Positions 1 through 5,155 of a stretch of DNA of 6,401 nucleotides are shown in pieces. The first letter of the stretch is position 1. Every line of letters begins with the position of its first letter. The notes below the pieces were generated by a model. It saw only the letters and a list, made by a program, of their open reading frames with translations. It made no database searches and was not told the origin of the DNA. A program made the translations under genes and the position numbers. Source of the DNA: Polaromonas sp. (GTDB taxonomy: Bacteria; Pseudomonadota; Gammaproteobacteria; Burkholderiales; Burkholderiaceae_C); NCBI GenBank assembly GCA_013205645.1, contig JABMMH010000219.1, forward strand, positions 1 through 6,401, read 5' to 3'.

Positions 1-636
1 AGAAATGTCGCTGAGTTTGGCGGCTGTGACGAGGCCGGTTTTCAGCCTGTCGGTGAAGGTCGCACCCGGGTTCACGGCGTTGATACGAACACCTTTGGGA
101 CCGTAGGCTGCCGCCAAGCCGGCACTGATCAACATCAACGCCGCATTGGCCGCACCACCGGGCAAATGGTAGGGGCTTGCCACCTTGCCGCCAGAGCCGA
201 CGATGTTGACGATAGCGCCCTGCCCGCGCAGGCCCATTTTTTTGACCACCAAGTCGATCATGTGCACATAGGTGAAAAACTTGGCATCCATAGCGTCGCG
301 CCAAGCTTGGGCATTCAGCTCGTCGGGCACGGTGCGCTGGGCGGCGCCGGCTGAATTGACCAGCACATCGACAGCTCCATGCAAGGCCTCGGCGTGGGAC
401 AACGCCCGCTCAGCATCAGTTGGTGCTTTGAGGTCGGCGGCAAACAAACCAATGCGGCCCTTGGCGTCCGGCTGCGCCAAAAGCAGCGCCTCCAATGCCG
501 TGTCCAGATTAGCGGTGCGCCTCGACACCAAACTGACCTTCGCCCCCTCACGCAAAAACCCTTGGGCGCAGGCCAAGCCAATCCCTTTGCTACCGCCAGT
601 GATGAGCACGTGTTGCCCGGAGAGTTTTAAATCCAT
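1..636 (-). CDS. SDR family oxidoreductase, divergent active site (C-terminus cut by window edge)
   Basis: The 212 visible residues form a Rossmann-fold short-chain dehydrogenase/reductase, presumably a cytoplasmic NAD(P)-dependent oxidoreductase or a relative of one. Visible motifs are the cofactor-binding TGGSKGIG (residues 13-20), a VNSAG variant of the NNAG structural motif (93-97), the beta-5 strand IVNVIGSGG, and VNPGATFTDR after the active site. The canonical YxxxK pair is missing: where KAA normally stands the sequence reads NAAL (N164), and the nearest tyrosine (Y156) sits four residues before the usual place. From memory this fits an SDR subgroup with a Y-x-x-G-x-A-x-N-A-A-L pattern. 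AAGGA 7 nt upstream supports the start. About 40-50 residues are lost at the edge. It follows the Bug receptor gene by 40 bp and is probably the third gene of the operon. The substrate is unknown. Confidence 0.9.
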   Translation of the reverse strand, partial: MDLKLSGQHVLITGGSKGIGLACAQGFLREGAKVSLVSRRTANLDTALEALLLAQPDAKGRIGLFAADLKAPTDAERALSHAEALHGAVDVLVNSAGAAQRTVPDELNAQAWRDAMDAKFFTYVHMIDLVVKKMGLRGQGAIVNIVGSGGKVASPYHLPGGAANAALMLISAGLAAAYGPKGVRINAVNPGATFTDRLKTGLVTAAKLSDIS

Positions 637-676
637 GAGGTGTCCTTCTTGAAAAACGTTGCCGCGATGCGCGAAC

Positions 677-1714
677 TCACTCGACCAAAATACCGGCGGC
701 CTTGACAACAGCACCGTAGCGAGCCAGATCACGGCGCATTTCTTCACGGAACTGCTCCGCACTGCCGGGCGTCGCGTCAATCCCGAGAACGCGGAGTCTT
801 TCGCGCACGGCCGGGTCGTTCAGGACGGCATTCAAATCGGTATTGAGCCGGCTGGCAATAGCGGGTGGTAAATTCACAGGAGCGAGCAAACCGACCCATG
901 AATTGACCACAAAGTCAGGCACCCCTGATTCGATGAAAGTCGGCACATCGGGCAAGGCCGACGAACGCTTTGCGCTAGACACCGCCACGGCCCGCAACCT
1001 GCCCGACTTGACGAAGCCATGCGCCCCAGCCACGGCGGTGTAGACCAACGGAATAGTGCCGCCAACCACATCTGTCATGGCCTGACCGCCGCCCTTGTAC
1101 GGCACATGAACCAGCTTGGCACCCGTTTGCATCTTCAACAGTTCCCCTGCAATATGCGGTGTTCCGCCGGTGCCGGATGTCCCAAAAGACAAACCGCCCG
1201 GCGTACTTTTAGACAGCGCGATCACATCGGCCAGGCTCTTAACTGGCGTGTCGGGATGGGCCACCAAGATCAACGTTGCATCACCGATTTTTCCAATCGG
1301 CGTGAAATCTTTGAGGGTGTCGAAAGGCAGCCTTGGAAAAACGTGCGGGTTGATCACCATCGTGCCGTCAAAGCCCAACACCAAGGTATAACCATCTGGC
1401 GCTGCGCTTTTAACCAAGGCGGTGCCGATGTTGCCCGAGGCACCCGGCTTGTTGTCGACCAACACATTCTGGCCAAGGCGCTGACCTAGGTATTCAGCGA
1501 TCACACGGGCGCTGGTGTCCGTGACGCCCCCCGGGGTGAACGGGACAACAAGCCGGATGGGTTTGTTCGGAAAGCTGTCTTGGGCCTGTGCTGCGCTCGT
1601 GAAGCCGCCAAAGCTCAGAGCGGAGATGGCGGCCATGGCGGCCATCGACAACCAACTTCTCCGGCCAAGGTCTACGCGCAAAGATGTCTGCTGCATGGAT
1701 GTGTAATTTTTCAT
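677..1714 (-). CDS. Bug-family tripartite tricarboxylate transporter substrate-binding protein (TctC-like)
   Basis: 345 residues, the usual length for periplasmic Bug/TctC receptors, which capture carboxylates or related small molecules for TctAB-type carriers or for sensing. The signal peptide has a twin arginine (R18-R19 in GRRSWLS, possibly Tat), a hydrophobic stretch to about residue 40, and a likely cleavage after AQA44. Family hallmarks follow: PNKPIRLVVPFTPGG (49-63) with D66, VDNKPGASGNIG (86-97), APDGYTL (105-111) and FGTSGTGGTPHIAGELLK (177-194). AGGAG 7 nt upstream supports the start at 1714; Met7 (1696) is a less likely alternative. No tctA or tctB membrane gene lies in the window, which is common for orphan Bug receptors. 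The gene lies 37 bp after the lyase gene and 40 bp before the SDR, so the ligand is probably the operon's substrate (inference). Confidence 0.95.
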   Translation of the reverse strand: MKNYTSMQQTSLRVDLGRRSWLSMAAMAAISALSFGGFTSAAQAQDSFPNKPIRLVVPFTPGGVTDTSARVIAEYLGQRLGQNVLVDNKPGASGNIGTALVKSAAPDGYTLVLGFDGTMVINPHVFPRLPFDTLKDFTPIGKIGDATLILVAHPDTPVKSLADVIALSKSTPGGLSFGTSGTGGTPHIAGELLKMQTGAKLVHVPYKGGGQAMTDVVGGTIPLVYTAVAGAHGFVKSGRLRAVAVSSAKRSSALPDVPTFIESGVPDFVVNSWVGLLAPVNLPPAIASRLNTDLNAVLNDPAVRERLRVLGIDATPGSAEQFREEMRRDLARYGAVVKAAGILVE

Positions 1715-1751
1715 TTGTGTCTCCTGTCGTTTTAATTGGTTTTAATTCGCT

Positions 1752-2642
1752 TCAGCTCTCTTCGGCGTAGCGCTTGTCAAAATCCCAAATCTCTTGGAAT
1801 CCCATGAGTTGCGTCAAGTCGCCAAACGGCATCAACGGAACCGCAGCCCCCGCAGATGAGCCGGTATTTTGAAGGTGGCTGTAGACCGTTTTCATGGCCT
1901 CTGTAGCAGCGAGCAAAGCCGTCACCGGAAAGATGGCGATTTTGTAGCCGATGGCCTCCAGCTCACTTTGGCTCAGGACCGGCGTGCGCCCACCTTCAAC
2001 CATGTTGGCGATCAAGGGCAGATCTGTGCTGCGGCCGATTCTCTGCATCTCTTCAACGGTTTCTGGCGATTCGACAAAGAGGATGTCGGCACCCGCGCGG
2101 CCATAGGCCTCAGCGCGACGCAGCGCTTCGTCAAGGCCCAATGTGCTGCGCGCGTCAGTGCGCGCAATGATGAGGAAATCAGAACTGCTACGCGAGTCAC
2201 GGGCAACCTGAATTTTGCGCACCATGTCAGCCATGGGAATCACACGCCGGCCCGGTGTATGACCACATTTCTTGGGGAACTCCTGGTCTTCCAACTGAAT
2301 GGCAGCCGCCCCAGCCGCTTCATAACCGCGCACGGTATGACACACATTCAGCAGACCGCCGTAGCCGGTGTCGCCGTCAGCGATCAAGGGTGCGCGGGCC
2401 ATCGAAGCCATCGCCTTGACACGTCCAACCATGTCGGAATAAGTAGCAATGCCGGCGTCGGGCAAGCCGAGGTGCGAGGCCACTGTCCCGAAGCCCGTCA
2501 TATACAAGGCCTCAAAGCCAAAGGTGTCTGCCAGTCGGAGCGACACCATGTCGTGAACGCCAGGGGCGACGACAAGCCCAGCTTGTTTGAGTCGTTGGAG
2601 CAAAGAAGGGATCGTCGGCGAGTTGGAGGTCATAACGGGCAT
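1752..2642 (-). CDS. Isocitrate lyase/PEP mutase family C-C lyase (methylisocitrate lyase, dimethylmalate lyase or oxaloacetate decarboxylase-like)
   Basis: 296 residues, the normal size for the short PrpB-like branch of the isocitrate lyase/phosphoenolpyruvate mutase TIM-barrel superfamily; cytoplasmic and Mg2+-dependent. Visible motifs are YMTGFG (47-52, substrate loop), the metal site DGDTGYGG (89-96), QLEDQ (116-120), the flexible catalytic loop PKKCGH (123-128), IIARTDA (158-164) and FVESPE (189-194). The loop cysteine C126 is the general acid of isocitrate and methylisocitrate lyases and argues for C-C bond cleavage rather than phosphonomutase activity (established family knowledge). 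The exact substrate cannot be read from the sequence; 2-methylisocitrate, 2,3-dimethylmalate and oxaloacetate are candidates. No prpC or prpD is present, so a propionate-cycle role is not favoured. Neither Met1 (2642) nor Met4 (2633) has a clear Shine-Dalgarno sequence. It is the first gene of the leftward operon. Confidence 0.92.
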   Translation of the reverse strand: MPVMTSNSPTIPSLLQRLKQAGLVVAPGVHDMVSLRLADTFGFEALYMTGFGTVASHLGLPDAGIATYSDMVGRVKAMASMARAPLIADGDTGYGGLLNVCHTVRGYEAAGAAAIQLEDQEFPKKCGHTPGRRVIPMADMVRKIQVARDSRSSSDFLIIARTDARSTLGLDEALRRAEAYGRAGADILFVESPETVEEMQRIGRSTDLPLIANMVEGGRTPVLSQSELEAIGYKIAIFPVTALLAATEAMKTVYSHLQNTGSSAGAAVPLMPFGDLTQLMGFQEIWDFDKRYAEES

Positions 2643-2729
2643 GGGTGAGGATGAAATTGAGGAGGTTTACTTGACACACCTGACACAGGAATGTGAGGCA
2701 TCAAGTTGGGAAACAGGGTGCTGAAAATC

Positions 2730-2735
2730 ATTCTA
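2730..2735 (-). promoter_or_regulatory. Candidate -10 box for the lyase operon
   Basis: Read leftward this is TAGAAT, matching five of six bases of the sigma-70 -10 consensus. The -35 position at 17 bp spacing (2753-2758) has no TTGACA-like sequence and instead falls inside the CCACAGACTGTGG palindrome at 2749-2761. That arrangement would fit an activator-dependent or operator-controlled promoter with a leader of about 80 nt. This is inference from short motifs. Confidence 0.25.
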
Positions 2736-2748
2736 AGGGGCCCACTCC

Positions 2749-2761
2749 CCACAGACTGTGG
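2749..2761. promoter_or_regulatory. Perfect inverted repeat, candidate operator
   Basis: CCACAG-A-CTGTGG is a perfect 6+1+6 palindrome. It covers the expected -35 position of the candidate leftward TAGAAT promoter. No regulator gene lies in the window to pair it with. A palindrome of this size can arise by chance in about 270 bp, so the support is positional. Confidence 0.3.
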
Positions 2762-2854
2762 TGATGTTCTCGTGGAATACCCTGCCTCATGCATCGCCCA
2801 AAGTGCCATGGGGCAGGACTTGCGAATTCAACTTATTCGCTGTCGATTCGATAC

Positions 2855-2868
2855 ATTTGTTGACAAAT
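2855..2868. promoter_or_regulatory. Perfect inverted repeat overlapping a TTGACA box, candidate operator
   Basis: ATTTGT-TG-ACAAAT is a perfect 6+2+6 palindrome, and the rightward TTGACA (2860-2865) lies inside it. The TTGT/ACAA half-sites resemble operators of GntR-type repressors in a general way. No good -10 box follows at 15-19 bp, so TTGACA as a real -35 is doubtful. The site is 48 bp before the ATG of the membrane-protein gene, where a repressor could act. Confidence 0.3.
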
Positions 2869-2901
2869 TAGCATTTGGCGATCAGCCTCCGGCTAACCCA
2901 C

Positions 2902-2906
2902 AGGGA
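2902..2906 (+). promoter_or_regulatory. Ribosome binding site deciding the start at 2916
   Basis: AGGGA lies 9 nt before the ATG at 2916. It favours this start over the in-frame TTG at 2706 and the ATG at 2922. The start puts the single hydrophobic segment at residues 20-37, as expected for a signal anchor, instead of near residue 90. Confidence 0.6.
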
Positions 2907-2915
2907 TTTCAACTC

Positions 2916-3470
2916 ATGTCAATGCCCTTCGACACACCACTCAAGGCTCGCCATAGTCCGACCTTTTCGGACACGCTGTTTCTGGGGTTCTTGGCCTTGG
3001 TGCTGGTGGCGGTCGCAGCGGTTGGAAGAATGGCTTACGTTGAAGGTCAAAAGAACGAAGTCAGCAAAAAAAATGCCTTGGCTTGGGCGACTTGGCTGGA
3101 GCAAGCCGGGACTGACCGCTTCAAAGATGATTATGAGTTCAGCGGCTGTGCAGGCGGCGAAACAGCGACGGGCCAGACCTGGGCCGACTGCCTGCCGCAG
3201 CTGGTCGGGTTCACTGGCCCGCTGTCAGACATGCGCAACCCTTTCACACAACAAGCCTTGACCTTTGCGGCCAAGTGCGACCCGAGCAACAAGTCCCTGG
3301 CCGGTGCGCTGGTGATTGAAAGGCTTGTGCCAACGCCGCCCGGCTCGGCCGTCCCGCTTTACCCATTGCCACTGACAGATCGCGACGCCACCGATCAAAA
3401 AATGCAACTTCGCGTGACCGCTTGCGACCAGGGCGCCTATCCGGGCAAAGCCACTGAGGTGACGTTTTGA
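2916..3470 (+). CDS. Conserved-type hypothetical single-pass membrane protein with a four-cysteine exported domain
   Basis: 184 residues; I do not recognise a named family. A short N-terminal segment with K10, R12 and H13 precedes one hydrophobic helix (about 20-37). A charged helix follows (GQKNEVSKKNALAWATWLEQ region, 44-63), then a domain of about 120 residues, probably beta-rich, with cysteines at 78, 92, 121 and 170. Four cysteines on the periplasmic side would allow two disulfides. The layout (hydrophobic helix, amphipathic helix, globular Cys domain) recalls pilin-like proteins. However, there is no prepilin peptidase site with Glu at +5, so it should stay anchored. Its TGA overlaps the ATG of the channel gene by one base (TGATG), so the two are translationally coupled. 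An accessory-subunit or sensing role for the channel is a hypothesis based only on this coupling. Confidence 0.8.
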   Translation: MSMPFDTPLKARHSPTFSDTLFLGFLALVLVAVAAVGRMAYVEGQKNEVSKKNALAWATWLEQAGTDRFKDDYEFSGCAGGETATGQTWADCLPQLVGFTGPLSDMRNPFTQQALTFAAKCDPSNKSLAGALVIERLVPTPPGSAVPLYPLPLTDRDATDQKMQLRVTACDQGAYPGKATEVTF

Positions 3471-3472
3471 TG
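3455..3472 (+). promoter_or_regulatory. Coupled stop-start junction TGATG with internal Shine-Dalgarno
   Basis: TGAGGTGA (3455-3462), inside the end of the upstream gene, precedes the ATG at 3470. The stop codon TGA (3468-3470) shares its last base with that ATG. A TTG at 3467 would add one residue, but the ATG fits the spacing and coupling better. Confidence 0.7.
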
Positions 3473-5134
3473 AACACCAGCGCCAACTCCGCCGCACCAG
3501 CAAACGCCGATCCTTTGTCAATACAAATAGGCGAGCCACCGGCAGACATCTCCAGTTCGCTGCCGCTGCGCCAATGGCTCTACGCTTGGTTGCTCGACCC
3601 GAAAATTGAGGGCAACCTGCACAGGAACGTTGACCGCTGGATCGGCATCTTGATTGTCGCCAACCTGCTGGCGCTGCTGCTCGAACACCTGCCTGCGGTG
3701 TATGAGCCTTACCGCGCGTGGTTTCACTTCTTCGATGTCGTGTCAGTCGGGGTCTTCACGGTGGAGTATTTGCTGCGCCTTTATTTGGCCCCTGAAGACC
3801 CAGAGTTCAAGAATGCAGTCAGCCCGCGCAGGCGCTACATGGCCAGCCCTTTTGCCGTGATTGACTTGCTGGCGATAGCGCCTTTTTACCTGCAGGCGTT
3901 GATTCCGGTGGACCTGCGCGTGCTGCGTTTTTTACGCCTGCTGCGAATCCTCAAATTGTTTCGGGTGCTGACGCCGGCATGGCGAGAGTTTGTCTTCCTG
4001 AACAAAGACCGCAGCTTTCGGCAAAAAATGCACGCCTTGGTTTTCCCTAGCGAGTTTGGCGGCAGGATGCACGGCCTGTTCGACTCGTTCATCATGGTCT
4101 GGGTGCTAATCTCGGTTGTCGCGGTGATACTCGAATCGGTTCAGGGCATCAGCCACGTGTTGAACTTGGAGTTCATCTTGCTGGATGCGGTGGCGGTCGG
4201 TATTTTTTCCTTGGAATACTGTATTCGCATGTATTGTTGCGTCGAAGAGCCGAGCTTCAAAAAAGCCCTCTCTGGCAGGCTCAAATACGGCAAGTCACCG
4301 TCGATGCTGGTCGACCTGCTGGCGATCCTGCCCTTCTTCCTCGAAGCCTTTTTGAACCATCTGTTTGACCTGCGCTTTTTGCGGGTGTTCCGGCTGATGC
4401 GGCTGCTCAAACTGACGCGTTACACCGGTGCCACCAGCACGCTGACCAAAGTGATCGCGCGTGAATGGCCAGTCTTGAGCGCATCGGCTTTTGTCATGCT
4501 GCTGCTGGTGGTGCTGACGGCCAGTCTGGGTTATTTGTTTGAACACGATGCGCAGCCCGATAAGTTTGAGAATATTCCGCAGTCGATTTACTGGGCCGTG
4601 ATCACGCTGGCCTCGGTCGGTTACGGCGACATATCACCGGTGACCATGATGGGTCGTGTCATGACCATCATCTTGGCCTTGATGGGCATTGGCATCTTTG
4701 CGATTCCGGCGGCGCTGTTGTCGTCGGCCTTCACCGACCAACTGCGGATCGAGCGCGAGAGCCTGCGCAATCAACTCTATGAAATGCTCGAAGATGGCGC
4801 CATTTCAGTCGACGAAGCCGAGCGGGTAAACCGGGAAGCCAAGCGCCTGCACCTGACGCAACAAGACGTCGATCAACTGGTTGAAAAGGCCAGACGCGAA
4901 CGCCTGCTGATGGAAGACGTGTCGGCTCTGCCGATCCACAAAATCGCGACCAAAGCCGAACATGCGGTTGAACACTTCAAGACACTCATCAGCCAGATCC
5001 GGCAGCTGGGCATCATGACCGACCGTGAAAAATTCGAGCTGGTAGCACGCCAGTCTGACCGCCTGACGGCCAATGAGTTGGCCCTCTGGCACCAGATCCA
5101 GCAAGACCCAACACCGCCCGAGCCAAGCACTTGA
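3470..5134 (+). CDS. Potassium channel with two tandem voltage-sensor domains and one pore (VSD-VSD-pore)
   Basis: 554 residues in the inner membrane. Order: polar N-terminus; pre-S1 helix (about 34-46); VSD1 with S1 (54-72), S2 (85-106), S3 (127-145) and S4 (148-167); linker; VSD2 with S1 (204-222), S2 (234-255), S3 (278-295) and S4 (299-318); S4-S5 linker; S5 (about 335-356); filter SVGYG (382-386) followed by D387; S6 (about 393-420, GIGIFAIP near the gate); helical tail (422-554). S4 charges occur at every third residue: R150, R153, R156, R159, K162 and R165, then R302, R305, R308, R311, K314 and R317. Both S2 segments have FxxE (F96/E99 and F246/E249) and both S3 segments an Asp (D132, D282), the gating-charge transfer centre of Kv channels. 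Standard Kv channels have six membrane segments; this one has ten. A tetramer would carry eight sensors around one pore (inference). Automated pipelines would probably call it simply an ion transporter. Confidence 0.93.
   Translation: MNTSANSAAPANADPLSIQIGEPPADISSSLPLRQWLYAWLLDPKIEGNLHRNVDRWIGILIVANLLALLLEHLPAVYEPYRAWFHFFDVVSVGVFTVEYLLRLYLAPEDPEFKNAVSPRRRYMASPFAVIDLLAIAPFYLQALIPVDLRVLRFLRLLRILKLFRVLTPAWREFVFLNKDRSFRQKMHALVFPSEFGGRMHGLFDSFIMVWVLISVVAVILESVQGISHVLNLEFILLDAVAVGIFSLEYCIRMYCCVEEPSFKKALSGRLKYGKSPSMLVDLLAILPFFLEAFLNHLFDLRFLRVFRLMRLLKLTRYTGATSTLTKVIAREWPVLSASAFVMLLLVVLTASLGYLFEHDAQPDKFENIPQSIYWAVITLASVGYGDISPVTMMGRVMTIILALMGIGIFAIPAALLSSAFTDQLRIERESLRNQLYEMLEDGAISVDEAERVNREAKRLHLTQQDVDQLVEKARRERLLMEDVSALPIHKIATKAEHAVEHFKTLISQIRQLGIMTDREKFELVARQSDRLTANELALWHQIQQDPTPPEPST
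3569..3964 (+). repeat. Voltage-sensor repeat copy 1 (protein-level duplication)
   Basis: Residues 34-165 of the channel, from the RQ of the pre-S1 helix to R165 of S4. It aligns to copy 2 at a constant offset of 150 residues up to S3 and 152 in S4. By my count, residues 87-144 are identical to copy 2 at 28 of 58 positions without a gap. Shared blocks include EP/DPxFK after S2 and DLLAI-PF in S3. Confidence 0.88.
4019..4420 (+). repeat. Voltage-sensor repeat copy 2 (protein-level duplication)
   Basis: Residues 184-317 of the channel. It starts at RQ like copy 1 and keeps the corresponding G198, H201 and D205 (G48, H51 and D55 in copy 1). It has two extra residues before S4, in the stretch NHLFDLR. 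It adjoins the pore through an S4-S5 linker and so holds the position of a normal Kv sensor; copy 1 is the extra one. Codons differ widely between the copies, which points to an old duplication. Confidence 0.88.
4469..4732 (+). other. Pore module S5-P-S6 with SVGYG selectivity filter
   Basis: Residues 334-421 of the channel. The P-loop IYWAVITLASVGYGD (373-387) has the aromatic WA pair, the pore-helix threonine T379 and the K+-selective filter VGYGD, with Ser instead of the usual Thr at the innermost filter position. S6 contains G406 and G408 and then AIPAALL. There is only one pore copy, so the protein must assemble as a tetramer to conduct. Confidence 0.92.
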
Positions 5135-5143
5135 AGCGCAAGT
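5129..5143. terminator. Weak hairpin at the convergent gene junction
   Basis: ACTTG-AAGCG-CAAGT gives a 5-bp stem with a 5-nt loop across the channel stop codon, in the 21-bp space between convergent genes. There is no T-tract on either strand, so a rho-independent terminator is doubtful. It may only slow or protect transcript ends. Confidence 0.2.
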
Positions 5144-5155
5144 CGGCCAGTCAGA

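Larger units (their letters stand above)
2643..2915. promoter_or_regulatory. Divergent intergenic control region
   Basis: 273 bp between the leftward lyase operon and the rightward membrane-protein/channel operon. It is more AT-rich than the flanking genes towards 2820-2880. Perfect short inverted repeats lie at 2749-2761 (CCACAG-A-CTGTGG), 2822-2840 (GCGAAT-N7-ATTCGC), 2843-2851 (TCGA-T-TCGA) and 2855-2868 (ATTTGT-TG-ACAAAT). The heptamer TGACACA occurs twice, 9 bp apart (2672-2678 and 2681-2687). No promoter with both boxes well matched is visible. The reading frame in phase with the downstream gene is open from a TTG at 2706, but it uses rare codons (CTA, TTA, AGG) and I do not regard it as coding. 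Confidence 0.6.

Noticed and set aside
272..652. Plus-strand 126-codon open frame opposite the SDR gene
   Set aside because: Antisense shadow of a recognisable SDR; the translation has no family-like features.
1729..1747. Direct repeat GTTTTAATT twice, 10 bp apart, between the lyase and receptor genes
   Set aside because: Short AT-rich repeat in a 37-bp intra-operon gap with no hairpin or known role; probably chance.
1869..2648. Plus-strand 259-codon open frame opposite the lyase gene
   Set aside because: Long antisense frames are common in GC-rich DNA. The minus strand carries intact catalytic motifs throughout, and this translation shows no domain.
2860..2888. Sigma-70 promoter built on the exact TTGACA at 2860
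   Set aside because: No acceptable -10 hexamer at 15-19 bp spacing (17 bp gives CAGCCT).
2706..2915. In-frame 70-codon extension of the membrane-protein gene starting at a TTG, with GAGG 7 nt upstream
   Set aside because: The extension uses rare codons (CTA, TTA, AGG), is lower in GC, would bury the signal anchor near residue 90, and a good AGGGA precedes the ATG at 2916.
3629..3970. VSD1 as an Hv1-like proton channel fused to a Kv channel
   Set aside because: S1 of VSD1 lacks the mid-membrane Asp that gives Hv1 its proton selectivity, and S4 has the long Kv-type R/K series rather than the short Hv1 series ending in Asn. It is closest to VSD2 of the same protein.
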